This document shows, piece by piece, positions 1 through 8,352 of a stretch of 64,000 nucleotides of DNA. The notes beneath the pieces were generated by a model. It was not told the origin of the DNA, searched no databases, and saw only the letters and a list, made by a program, of their open reading frames with translations. Within the stretch, counting starts at the first letter, position 1. Every line of letters begins with the position of its first letter. This stretch comes from Pseudomonadota bacterium. Lineage in GTDB: Bacteria > Pseudomonadota > Gammaproteobacteria > Steroidobacterales > MnTg04. The position numbers and the translations under genes are program-made. The stretch covers positions 36,368-100,367 of the forward strand of contig JACZVC010000008.1 in NCBI GenBank assembly GCA_022572885.1, given 5' to 3'.

Positions 1-1200
1 GCGCCCAAAAAGGAATAGTGTCTCTCGCGGGTCACGATCGCGTTTGTATTGTTCCTCTGCATCTTCGGCGGTTTGCTTCGTGAGGCTGTTCTTTAGCTCG
101 AAGGTCGCTACGGGCAAACCGTTGATAAACAGCCCCAGATCCAATGCGCGCTTTGTTTCTTCTCGGCTATACCGCAGTTGACGGGTATTGCTGAATCGAT
201 TGAGCGCGTGGCGCTCGACGGCACGCTCATTCTCGGGGGACGGCGTACCATAAAAGAGATCTACGTGATGCTTGCCGTGACTCACTCCTTTACGCAGCAC
301 GTCTATGCTGCCGCGCCGAGTGATCTCGCCCTGGAGCCGCGAGAGAAACTTCCTGCGCACCGGGCCATCGATGCGCAGTTCTAGCGCCTCGACAAGATTT
401 TCCTGGGTCGCCTCGACGAAACACGCCAACTGCTCCAGATCGAGCGCGAATTCGCGATCGTAATCCGTGTTCTTGCCTTCGATCCACCCGAACGCCAGCA
501 TCGAGTCAAAAATCAACGACTCGAGGCCTTCTTCTTTAACGTTGGTCACCGGCGGTCGGTCGGCAGGCGTTGGTCGCGCTGTTTCAATTAACTTGATGCC
601 GCCCTCAGGTCCAAATCGGGTTATCGCCTTCGCATCATCGCGGATAACTTCATGAATTCGCTCCAATGGCACCGAGAACTCGTCGAGAAAAGCCGCAAGC
701 CGCGGATCTTCTGATTGAAAGCCCAGAATCACTTTTTCAGCCGCACCGCGTGGCATTTCCAACCGAATCAAAGAGCTGTTCGTTGGCGCCACAGTGACAA
801 CTCTAACCTCTGAGATATGTACATCGGAGTAGGCCGCCATCATGCGTACAAGCCGGGCACGTTCCGCATCAGTCATCGAATCGACAGGTGCGGCGGCAAT
901 CAAGTCAATCATTGCCTTTTGGTCAGCCGAAACCGGAGGCAGCCGATCACGCTCTAATGCGCACGGCGACTCCTTGAATCGACGCAGCTGGGATTCTGGC
1001 CAGTTCTCAGAATGTGAACGCGTATGACAGTTGGCACACAGCACGACCAAGTTCTCGAAGCTATGATCTTTTGTCTTGGACCAGCGAATAATGTGGGCCT
1101 TCTCGAGCGCAACCGGCTCACAGCAGCACGCACATCGATAACGGCACTCGAACATCAAGTCGCGCTGGATAGCCGCAGGGATGGCAGGGCGATTACTCAT
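1..1200 (-). CDS. hsdR: HNH domain fused to type I restriction subunit HsdR (partial, runs off the window)
   Basis: The frame is open for 400 codons from an ATG at 1200 to the window edge; I translated it throughout and found no stop. Residues 1-65 form an HNH (beta-beta-alpha-Me) nuclease domain: paired cysteines around 23-27, E33, H36 in AHIIRW, N50, then C55-x2-C58-H59. Residues about 80-215 are an unrecognised linker containing SLIRLEMPRGAAEK. From about residue 218 the protein matches the HsdR N-terminus, with the nuclease residues D354, E368 and K370 in LFINGLP and FELKN; HsdR cuts and translocates DNA in the type I complex. The ATG overlaps the hsdS stop by 8 bases, so the two are probably translationally coupled. 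Ordinary HsdR proteins start near residue 218 here, where a GTG at 549 would be an internal alternative start. The helicase part lies outside the window. Confidence 0.85.
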   Translation of the reverse strand, partial: MSNRPAIPAAIQRDLMFECRYRCACCCEPVALEKAHIIRWSKTKDHSFENLVVLCANCHTRSHSENWPESQLRRFKESPCALERDRLPPVSADQKAMIDLIAAAPVDSMTDAERARLVRMMAAYSDVHISEVRVVTVAPTNSSLIRLEMPRGAAEKVILGFQSEDPRLAAFLDEFSVPLERIHEVIRDDAKAITRFGPEGGIKLIETARPTPADRPPVTNVKEEGLESLIFDSMLAFGWIEGKNTDYDREFALDLEQLACFVEATQENLVEALELRIDGPVRRKFLSRLQGEITRRGSIDVLRKGVSHGKHHVDLFYGTPSPENERAVERHALNRFSNTRQLRYSREETKRALDLGLFINGLPVATFELKNSLTKQTAEDAEEQYKRDRDPRETLFLFGR

Positions 1201-2593
1201 CCACTTCCTCCATATCAAATTCGTCTCCCAACTCGTCGCCAAGTCCATCGGCGCCAGCGATCAAGGCCTCAGGTGTGGGCAGTTCCGGCAACTGTGCCGC
1301 AGCGGCACGAACATCCAGCTTGCCAGTGACGATATCGGACGTAAGCCGCGCGCTATATTCTTGCATCAAGGCGATTTCTCTATTGGCCCGATCAATTGCT
1401 GCAGTTGGAATTGCAGTTTCATTATTCACGAAGTCTACAATTTCTCGCTGCTCGTCTTTTGGAGGAATGACGATTGGTATTTTGAAAAACTCTTTAGGAT
1501 AGAGGCGAAGACGGGAAGCCCTAATACCTGTGGAACGAGTTATATAATTTGCTTTGTAAGGCTCAGTACGCAGGAGCAAATCGCCATAGTCGTCAACCAA
1601 CCGCTTCGGCTCTCTTTGACGATAAACAGCATAAGCTGGGCTTATGACTCCCTCGTGCTTAGAAAAGCCTAGCGCGGCCATCCAAGCCCACATAGTGTTA
1701 ATCGCGAGATCGCCGGGCCGACATATCTTGTGCCCCACATTTGATTCGGCCTTGAACATTGTTATGTTCTTCTCGCTTCTCGGCGTAACTCCCGTTAGAT
1801 GGGAAACCGACAGCATTTCCTCACGACCGGTTTTCGAGCGCTCATCAATTTCCTTGAAAACGTTTTTTGCGCGCCTTATATCCCAGTGCTCGGGAATGTC
1901 ACCAAGCCACTTAACGCCCGAGGACTTGAGCTTGACGTTAGGGTCCAGGCCGCGAGTAACGGCTCGCTGGACAATGCTCTGCTTTTGCTCGTTCAGCAGC
2001 CCAATGAGTCGCCGCTTGGCGCGAATGAAACTATCAATCTTTTGGTTTGCATGACCCAGAAAATTAACGATATCTGATTGTTCATCAGGAGGCGGAAGAA
2101 TTGCGCCTATAACTTTGAAGTGCTCTGGCCGGAGACTCCACATATCAGACGAAATACCATACGACCATCGTTCTGCTTCTTTAGCAAATCCTGGCGTGCG
2201 ATAGAGGTGATGAAAATACCACGGGTTAACCGCATGTCGAGGCCGGACAACAATGTAGGCGGGACTAATAATTCCTCTCAACTCCGAGGCACCCAACGCC
2301 CCTTGCCACGCTCGCATCTTGTTGTATGCAAGCTCGCCCGGCCGCACAAGCTTATACTTGGACTTATTAGTATTCGAACTATCTTTCTTAGAAGTGCCAG
2401 CCAGAAGCTCTCTTTGCTTGATAATTCCGCGACCAATAGTTACAGATAGCATCTCTTCTTCTGGGTGATTCTGATCTTTCACCTCATCAAATAAAGCCCG
2501 ATTGGGTAATAGAGACCAATGAATTGGTACTCGACCGAGCCATTTCTGACCAGAATCTTTGTACTCGGAGTACGGTTTGAGGTTTCTAATCAT
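1193..2593 (-). CDS. hsdS: Type I restriction-modification specificity subunit HsdS
   Basis: The 466-residue protein recognises the DNA target of the type I complex. It is two similar halves, each a target-recognition domain followed by a helical conserved region. Both halves start with a WLG(R/D)(V/I)P.HW motif (about residues 18 and 228) and contain the ISPAY motif, a duplicated layout typical of HsdS and predicting a bipartite target. The C-terminus is acidic, which is unusual but not disabling. I chose the ATG at 2593, whose A is also the last base of the TGA of the upstream DUF4062 gene (TGATG); a GTG one codon earlier is possible. It overlaps the next gene by 8 bases. Confidence 0.93.
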   Translation of the reverse strand: MIRNLKPYSEYKDSGQKWLGRVPIHWSLLPNRALFDEVKDQNHPEEEMLSVTIGRGIIKQRELLAGTSKKDSSNTNKSKYKLVRPGELAYNKMRAWQGALGASELRGIISPAYIVVRPRHAVNPWYFHHLYRTPGFAKEAERWSYGISSDMWSLRPEHFKVIGAILPPPDEQSDIVNFLGHANQKIDSFIRAKRRLIGLLNEQKQSIVQRAVTRGLDPNVKLKSSGVKWLGDIPEHWDIRRAKNVFKEIDERSKTGREEMLSVSHLTGVTPRSEKNITMFKAESNVGHKICRPGDLAINTMWAWMAALGFSKHEGVISPAYAVYRQREPKRLVDDYGDLLLRTEPYKANYITRSTGIRASRLRLYPKEFFKIPIVIPPKDEQREIVDFVNNETAIPTAAIDRANREIALMQEYSARLTSDIVTGKLDVRAAAAQLPELPTPEALIAGADGLGDELGDEFDMEEVDE

Positions 2594-3714
2594 CACTTCG
2601 CCTCTTTTGCGATGGCACGCACAATCCGCGCTCTTGCCATCGCCCGCTCTGCCATAAGCGATTCTTCACCCGTCTGGTTTAGCCATTCGAAAAAGCGTTG
2701 AACTCCGTGGCGCGTGTTCGCCTCGTCGCGACAGTTGGTGATGAATACGAACTGCACTTTCTGCACAGGGTCGGCCACAAAAACACCGAACGGTGCTGTG
2801 ACAACTGTTGCATCCGGAAAGCCCAGCAGTTTCATCGCCTGCCCTTCGGTCGCATTCTTGTTACAGGCAATGACATGCACCGGGCCACCCCGCTTGCCGG
2901 CCAACGCATCGGCGAGCAGATGGTCACGAAGGAATGGTTGCCCGACCATCTCCCTAGCTGCACCTACAGAAAGAGAAGCCGGTATTGCGTGAGGCTCGAC
3001 AAGAATGTCTCGCCCATCGACTTGAGCAAACACTTTCTTACCATCTTCCTCCGATCCGCTACGGGCAAGCATTGAATCCCGTAGCACACGAACCATCTCG
3101 GCCTGACGAGTGGCGAAGTCGAGCCGCGTCCAATCCAGCGCCGCACCGCTGTGAAACTTCCCTTTGGATGCTTCGCGGACGCCCGATTGCGTTAATGAGA
3201 CGATGGCTTCATGAAGCGCCTCCTGAACACGCTTTTTGAGGTCTTTTACTGTCTTAACCGTCCCGCCGCGAAACAGGCTTTGCTGTGCCACGTAATCCTG
3301 AAAGCGTTGGTTGCGACTGCCTTCTGCGGTCTTTTTAGTCAGAATGTTGTCGAGCCCGATCAAACGTACTTTGGCCGGTGCGATGGACAAACCCGTCATC
3401 AGCTCCGCATGGCAAATACCTATATCGCCGGCACCATCGGCCCAGCCGGCATTGCCGTTGCTGATGACGATCAGGACATCACAATCTTTAACCGCTTGCA
3501 GGCAGACATCCCAGGAATCCCAGGTGCCGCCCTTCGGCGGTGTTTCTTCGTTGATCCAGACTTCGAAAGGCTTCTTGCCCAGCAGCTCTATCGCTTCGAT
3601 GTCCTTTTTGAGCTCTTTGCGTATGGCGGACAAGTCCGTCTTTTTCTGGCCGGCCGGAAAGGGATCGACACAGCGGCTGGAGATCATGACGCGAAGTTTA
3701 GAAGATGCCGCCAT
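2593..3714 (-). CDS. DUF4062 (TIR-like) protein embedded in the type I R-M operon
   Basis: The 373-residue protein starts with a DUF4062 domain (about residues 7-150): RVMISSRC, then FEVWINEETPP, DSWDVCLQ, DCDVLIVISNGNAGWA and GDIGICHAELMTGL. DUF4062 is grouped with TIR-like folds, many of which bind or cleave nucleotides. The glutamate in CHAELMTG could be a catalytic acid, but that is inference. The C-terminal half (about 190-373) is not recognised. The gene starts 2 bases after the hsdM stop and its own stop overlaps hsdS, so it is made together with the methyltransferase and specificity subunits. It could be an effector, a regulator or a structural partner; the sequence alone does not decide. 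Confidence 0.8.
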   Translation of the reverse strand: MAASSKLRVMISSRCVDPFPAGQKKTDLSAIRKELKKDIEAIELLGKKPFEVWINEETPPKGGTWDSWDVCLQAVKDCDVLIVISNGNAGWADGAGDIGICHAELMTGLSIAPAKVRLIGLDNILTKKTAEGSRNQRFQDYVAQQSLFRGGTVKTVKDLKKRVQEALHEAIVSLTQSGVREASKGKFHSGAALDWTRLDFATRQAEMVRVLRDSMLARSGSEEDGKKVFAQVDGRDILVEPHAIPASLSVGAAREMVGQPFLRDHLLADALAGKRGGPVHVIACNKNATEGQAMKLLGFPDATVVTAPFGVFVADPVQKVQFVFITNCRDEANTRHGVQRFFEWLNQTGEESLMAERAMARARIVRAIAKEAK

Positions 3715-3716
3715 CG

Positions 3717-6110
3717 CTATTTCTCGCTTCCAGTAATCTCGCCGAGCAACCCTTCGGTTTCCTGTTCCAGAGCGAGGATGTCGGCACTGATTTCTTCAAG
3801 GCTGCGCAACACTGGCGGCTTGTAGAAGTGCCGGGTGAAGCTGATCTCGTAACCAATTTTGGTATCACCCTCGACAATCCAGGCGTCTGGTATGTAGGGC
3901 AGCACCTCGCGCCGAATGAATGACTCGATGCCTTGTTTTGTTGTGGCTTCCGTTGGCAGTTCGCCTGGCAGGCCGGACGCGGGTGCTTCGAGAAAGGGAA
4001 TCTGCTCATGGTCGCGCAGTTCGCTGTCTGGCTCGTATTCAACCACGCATTGCTCGCCATTAAGCTCCACCTCGTAAAGGCCGCGGAGTGGATCCGGTTC
4101 AAAAATAGCCCCTTTCTTGCCTTCGCCGGCTTTATGGATCTTCTTGATCACGCAGGGCGCACCCTCGACCCGCCAACTCACAGCGTTGATTATCGCCTTG
4201 AGATCGGCCGCGCCGAGTTTGATATCGAGTTTCTTAAGCGCCGCTTTAACTGATTTAATAAAGACGTTGTGATCCTCGAACAAGCTATCGCCAATCTCCG
4301 CACGCAGTCGACCACCAATGTCAAGGAGCTTGGCATCACGCTTCCACGTTTCTTCTTTAAATAATTTCTTTTTCTTAGCGGCGGTCAAACCCTTCTTCGA
4401 TGACTTAGCTTCACCTTCTTCGTCGGCTTCATCATCCTCTTCTTTGCCCCAGTTCTCGACCAACTCTTTCAGTTGCTTACGTATGGTGGCGGGTTTATCG
4501 AACAGCGGCTCGCCCAGCTCATCATAGAGGGCTGCGCGAATCTCCTCATCACCAGAGGCGAAGCGGAGGCCCTCGATAGCTTTGCGGCTGAACTGGCTAT
4601 GCAGGCGCAGCGGGCGTTCAACCTTGACCTTCCAGTAGCCGAACTCGGCATTCGGAAATATCTTCGATTGCTCAGTCTCGGCAAAATCAATAAAAGTATC
4701 GCAAACTTGCTTGATATTGGCGGGTGATAACTCGCAGTTTTTCTTACCCATGTTCTTGCGCAAGGGCTCGAACCATTCGGTGCCGTCGATGAGCTGGACT
4801 TTGCCCTTGCGCTCGTCGGGCTTGCGGTTGGTCAGTACCCAGACGTAAGTGGCGAGTGGGGTGTTATAGAACATATTCTGTGGCAGCGCGACGATGGCTT
4901 CCAGCCAGTCATTTTCAATGATCCACCGCCGAATGTTGCTCTCGCCCTGCCCGGCATCGCCGGTAAAGAGCGACGAGCCGTTATGGACTTCGGCGATGCG
5001 GCTGCCCAGCGGGGTGTCGTGCTTCATTTTGCTCAGCATGTTCGCTAGGAACATCATTTGCCCATCGCTCGAGCGAGTGACAAGAGAGTATTCGGAGTCG
5101 CCCGCATGGCTGATAACGAAGCGCGGGTCAGCCAACTCCTTTTTGCCACCCATTTTCTCGAGATCGACCTTCCAACTCTTGCCGTACGGTGGATTAGCCA
5201 GCATGAAATCGAACTCGCGGGAGCGGTAGGCATCGTTCGACAAGGTTGAATGCGCCGGTCCGCCAACTATGTTATCGGCCGCGTCGCCTTCTCCCTTCAG
5301 CAGCAGGTCTGCCTTGCAGATCGCGTAGGTCTCGGCAGAAATCTCCTGACCGTATAGATGAGTAGCAACTTGCTTGCCATGGTCTTTGGCGATCTGCTGC
5401 AAAGTTTCCTCAGCAACGGTGAGCATACCGCCAGTGCCGCAGGCGCAGTCGTAGAGGAGGTAGGTGCCAGATTCGACCTCGTTGGCAATAGGCAGAAACA
5501 TTAGGTTTGTCATCAGGCGCACCGCATCTCGGGGTGTCCAGTGTTCCCCGGCTTCCTCGTTATTCTCCTCGTTAAAACGACGAACCAGTTCCTCAAACAT
5601 CGTGCCCATCGAATGATTGTCGAGCGCCGGCAAATCGCCGACCGCCTCAGGCGTTAGATTGATGTCTTTATCAAGAAACTTCTCGATGAGCGGCCCGAGC
5701 AAATCGCCTTTCGATAAACGAGGAATCTGATTACGAAACTCGAAATTGGTCAGAATATCTTGGACGTTCGGGGAGAAACCATCGAGGTATGCCTCAAAAT
5801 CATCCTTTAGCTTTTGTTCGGTGCCTCGAGACTTAAGGTCCCGAAGCAGGAATGGCGAAGTATTGTAGAAAGCCTGGCCGGCAGCTGCTCGTAAAGCATC
5901 GTCTTGATTCGCGACCTTCTCGCGATCAAGCGCTTTTTTCATATCGAGCACATCTTGTTTGGTTGGCTCGAGAACCGCATCGAGTCGACGCAGGACCGTC
6001 ATCGGCAATATCACATCTCGATACTTGCCTCGGTTATAGACGTCTCGCAGGAGGTCGTCGGCGATACTCCAGATGAAGTTGGTAAGCCAGTTGAGTTGAT
6101 TTTGATCCAT
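3717..6110 (-). CDS. hsdM: Type I restriction-modification DNA methyltransferase HsdM
   Basis: The 797-residue protein is the adenine methyltransferase subunit of the type I complex. It has an N-terminal helical HsdM domain (about residues 5-140), a SAM-binding motif DCACGTGG near 223 and the catalytic NPPY motif near 310. A long C-terminal region ends in ISFTRHFYKPP, typical of the large HsdM group. A lysine- and acid-rich stretch near 550-580 is a probable flexible linker. I chose the ATG at 6110 because homologues start MDQNQLNW; a TTG four codons earlier is also in frame. It is the first gene of a four-gene operon and is transcribed away from the integrase. Confidence 0.95.
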   Translation of the reverse strand: MDQNQLNWLTNFIWSIADDLLRDVYNRGKYRDVILPMTVLRRLDAVLEPTKQDVLDMKKALDREKVANQDDALRAAAGQAFYNTSPFLLRDLKSRGTEQKLKDDFEAYLDGFSPNVQDILTNFEFRNQIPRLSKGDLLGPLIEKFLDKDINLTPEAVGDLPALDNHSMGTMFEELVRRFNEENNEEAGEHWTPRDAVRLMTNLMFLPIANEVESGTYLLYDCACGTGGMLTVAEETLQQIAKDHGKQVATHLYGQEISAETYAICKADLLLKGEGDAADNIVGGPAHSTLSNDAYRSREFDFMLANPPYGKSWKVDLEKMGGKKELADPRFVISHAGDSEYSLVTRSSDGQMMFLANMLSKMKHDTPLGSRIAEVHNGSSLFTGDAGQGESNIRRWIIENDWLEAIVALPQNMFYNTPLATYVWVLTNRKPDERKGKVQLIDGTEWFEPLRKNMGKKNCELSPANIKQVCDTFIDFAETEQSKIFPNAEFGYWKVKVERPLRLHSQFSRKAIEGLRFASGDEEIRAALYDELGEPLFDKPATIRKQLKELVENWGKEEDDEADEEGEAKSSKKGLTAAKKKKLFKEETWKRDAKLLDIGGRLRAEIGDSLFEDHNVFIKSVKAALKKLDIKLGAADLKAIINAVSWRVEGAPCVIKKIHKAGEGKKGAIFEPDPLRGLYEVELNGEQCVVEYEPDSELRDHEQIPFLEAPASGLPGELPTEATTKQGIESFIRREVLPYIPDAWIVEGDTKIGYEISFTRHFYKPPVLRSLEEISADILALEQETEGLLGEITGSEK

Positions 6111-6440
6111 GCTTCTCGACAATATCGCTGTTCGAATGTTGAGCTATTGTGCCACAGAGTTAGTTGGACTTTGTGCCGTAGATACTTAATCGCCGCCGGC
6201 TTGTCGGGCGGGGAGCCGGCAACCTCAACCTAACGTTTCTCATCGTGCAAATTCAACTGACCAGAGCCGCACGATATGCGTTGAACTTTGAGAAGAGCAG
6301 CTTTTGTAAATGCATGCATCGACACCCCGCGGCTTTTTCGCGCATTTCTCAACAAGTTTCTTCAATTTCGTTCGCATTGCGAAATAATTTTCACAATTTT
6401 CGGCGTCCGAAAGCGGCAAAAACTATTGTTCTTCGCGATG
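6111..6440. other. Non-coding start of the divergent region upstream of hsdM
   Basis: About 330 bases without a convincing gene. The stretch is AT-richer than its surroundings toward 6340-6440, which fits promoter and operator DNA for the hsdM operon. I see no clear sigma-70 promoter that I would place with confidence. Confidence 0.4.
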
Positions 6441-6539
6441 TTGATAAGCATGATAAGCGAATATCAATCACTTAGGCAGTTTTCACCTTATCAATTCCTT
6501 ATCACCACCCTTATCAAGGCCTTATCAACACCCTTATCA
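6441..6539. repeat. Iteron-like array of CCTTATCA, helically phased
   Basis: Five copies of CCTTATCA start at 6486, 6497, 6509, 6520 and 6532, spaced 11, 12, 11 and 12 bases, close to one helical turn. Two copies of the core in the opposite orientation (TGATAAG) start at 6442 and 6451. The array lies between the divergent hsdM operon and the excisionase-like and integrase genes. A protein binding all direct copies would sit on one face of the DNA. Likely roles are an operator for the excisionase-like regulator, a site for a nucleoprotein complex, or replication iterons of a formerly mobile element. Confidence 0.8.
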
Positions 6540-6622
6540 TTTTCGCCGAAGAGCCTGAGTCCAGACTCTGTTTACCCTCCTTGGTCGATTGACTCGGCGG
6601 CGCTCATCACTAATCTGATCGC

Positions 6623-7072
6623 ATGACCACCCCAGAATCCAGCCAAGCTAAGCGAGGAACATCTCGGTTCCTACCGAGGTTCATCCGCCTTCGTGACGCG
6701 CCGGAATACCTGGGCATGGATCGCAATCGGTTCAACCGGTCGGTGCGACCGCTTCTGGTTGCCATACCCATTGGCACCCAAGGCATCGCGTTCGACCGGC
6801 TTGATCTCGATGACTGGGCAGACCAATATAAGTCCCGCAACGGGCGTCCCGGTCTGCCGAAAGGAGACAGGATATGGGACGCAAAAGAACGCCAGGGCTC
6901 GTCAAGAGACAAGGGCTTTGGCACATCGACAAACGCATCGGCGGGCGGCGTGTTTGCCAAAGCACTGGAACAGATCAACTTGAAGAAGCAGAGCTGTTCC
7001 TCGCGAGGCAAATCGACGAAACCCGGCAAGCGCAAGTCTACGGCGTTCGGCCAGCGAGGCCATTCGAGTTAG
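6623..7072 (+). CDS. Excisionase-like helix-turn-helix protein overlapping the integrase gene
   Basis: The 149-residue protein has an excisionase/AlpA-like DNA-binding region at about residues 18-85: FIRLRDAPEYLGMDRN, then IPIGTQGIAFDRLDLDDWAD. Proteins of this type occur directly upstream of tyrosine integrases in genomic islands and act as excisionases or transcription regulators. The C-terminal third is basic and low in complexity. The gene's last 199 bases overlap the start of the integrase gene in another frame. It lies just downstream of the CCTTATCA array, which it may bind. Confidence 0.7.
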   Translation: MTTPESSQAKRGTSRFLPRFIRLRDAPEYLGMDRNRFNRSVRPLLVAIPIGTQGIAFDRLDLDDWADQYKSRNGRPGLPKGDRIWDAKERQGSSRDKGFGTSTNASAGGVFAKALEQINLKKQSCSSRGKSTKPGKRKSTAFGQRGHSS

Positions 7073-7956
7073 CGGCGGCAAAGTTTGTTCGCGAGAACCA
7101 GCACAAGCGCACGATTCGAAATGACATCGCTCAGCTGAAACGGCTGTTGCCCTGGATAGGGTCGGTTCCTCTGAATCGAATTCACATCGGGACAATGCAG
7201 CCGTGGATCGAACACCGACGTAAAGAGGGAGTAGCCACTGGAACCATTAACCACGGGCTTAAAGTCGTTCGACGAATCCTGAACCTCGCACAAAGTGAGT
7301 GGCTGGATGAGAACGGACTGACCTGGCTCGCGGCAGCACCGAAGATCAAACTGTTACCCGATACCAGCAAGCGGCAACCATATCCGCTGAACTGGGACGA
7401 ACAGCAGCAATTGTTCTCGGCGCTCCCGGCGCATCTTGCAGAAATGGCATTGTTCGCAGTCAATACCGGCTGCCGCGATGCCGAAATCTGCAACCTGCGA
7501 TGGTACTGGGAGGTAAAGGTGCCAACCCTCGACACGTTTGTGTTTATCGTGCCGGGAGAGTTCGTCAAGAATGGAGACGACAGGCTGGTGGTTCTAAATA
7601 ACATTGCCAAATCAGTCGTGAATGCACGCCGGGGAAAACATCCGACGCATGTGTTTGCCTACAAGGGCAAACCGGTCACAAGGATGCTGAACAGCTCCTG
7701 GTGCCGAGTCAGGAAGAACTTAGGCTTGAGACAGGTAAGAGTGCATGACCTGAAGCACACTTTTGGCCGGAGGCTGCGTGCCGCCGGAGTGAGCTTCGAG
7801 GATCGGCAGGACTTACTAGGTCATCGTTCCGGGCGAATAACGACACACTACTCGGCTGCAGAGCTCTCACAGCTCATTGAAGCGGCAAACAGTGTGTGTG
7901 AAAGAAGCGGTAACAAGCCCGAATTGGTGGTTTTGCGGCGCCTAAGTATCAGTTAG
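6874..7956 (+). CDS. int: Tyrosine-type site-specific integrase of the island
   Basis: The 360-residue recombinase integrates and excises the island. Its N-terminal and core-binding part spans about residues 1-165. The catalytic domain shows the first arginine in NTGCRDAEICNLRW, the box HDLKHTFGRRL, LLGHRSGRITTHY and the nucleophile tyrosine in THYS. The usual H-x-x-R of the second box is H-x-x-K here. The start ATG follows an AAAGGAGA ribosome-binding site, and MGRKRTPGL is a plausible N-terminus, so the 199-base overlap with the excisionase-like gene appears real. The gene ends 67 bases from the tRNA-Phe 3' end, the arrangement expected for a tRNA-integrated element. Confidence 0.93.
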   Translation: MGRKRTPGLVKRQGLWHIDKRIGGRRVCQSTGTDQLEEAELFLARQIDETRQAQVYGVRPARPFELAAAKFVRENQHKRTIRNDIAQLKRLLPWIGSVPLNRIHIGTMQPWIEHRRKEGVATGTINHGLKVVRRILNLAQSEWLDENGLTWLAAAPKIKLLPDTSKRQPYPLNWDEQQQLFSALPAHLAEMALFAVNTGCRDAEICNLRWYWEVKVPTLDTFVFIVPGEFVKNGDDRLVVLNNIAKSVVNARRGKHPTHVFAYKGKPVTRMLNSSWCRVRKNLGLRQVRVHDLKHTFGRRLRAAGVSFEDRQDLLGHRSGRITTHYSAAELSQLIEAANSVCERSGNKPELVVLRRLSIS

Positions 7957-8000
7957 GGTCACGCAAAACTCACGCACGGGGTTTTTAAGGAAAGCTTGAA

Positions 8001-8016
8001 AACGACGTAAGTCGTT
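8001..8016 (-). terminator. Small hairpin downstream of tRNA-Phe
   Basis: AACGAC and GTCGTT form a 6-bp stem around a GTAA loop. Read on the minus strand, the hairpin follows the tRNA-Phe 3' end and is followed by TTTTC, so it may be a weak intrinsic terminator for the tRNA. Read on the plus strand it follows the integrase gene. Confidence 0.45.
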
Positions 8017-8023
8017 GAAAAAA

Positions 8024-8099
<76 letters not shown>

Positions 8100-8128
8100 A
8101 TGTTTGGTACTTTTCTTCAATTACAGGT

Positions 8129-8181
8129 GCGGATTTTCAGTCCTTGCCTACCTTGTCGCTTTGCGACCCCGCTACCTGGCC
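8129..8181 (-). pseudogene. Decayed 5' half of a second tRNA-Phe
   Basis: On the minus strand this stretch matches the 5' half of the intact tRNA-Phe: GGCCAG-GTAGC at the start, GGTAG in the D arm, and GGACTGAAAATCCGC covering the whole anticodon arm. An insertion of about ten bases breaks the D arm, and the sequence diverges after the anticodon stem, so it cannot form a tRNA. It lies 29 bases upstream of the intact gene. It may be left from an old tandem duplication or an earlier integration event. Confidence 0.65.
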
Positions 8182-8352
8182 GATACCGGCTCGATATTTG
8201 GCCTTTTTTGGCCCTAAAAGAGGCGCGTATTAAACGCGAGCACCCGTTCTGAGTCAAGAAACAACGGGGTTTGCGGGAGGGTGTCATCCTTTGGCTTTGA
8301 CAGCGCTTTGCGGCAATCGGTACCCTATGTGGCCTGAAATCCGGATCGGATC

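Noticed and set aside
547..549. GTG as the true start of hsdR
   Set aside because: The frame upstream encodes a well-formed HNH domain and its ATG is coupled to hsdS, so the longer product is preferred. The GTG may still be an internal start.
6486..6539. The CCTTATCA array as a CRISPR
   Set aside because: Repeats are 8 bases and spacers 3-4 bases, far too short, and no cas gene is present.
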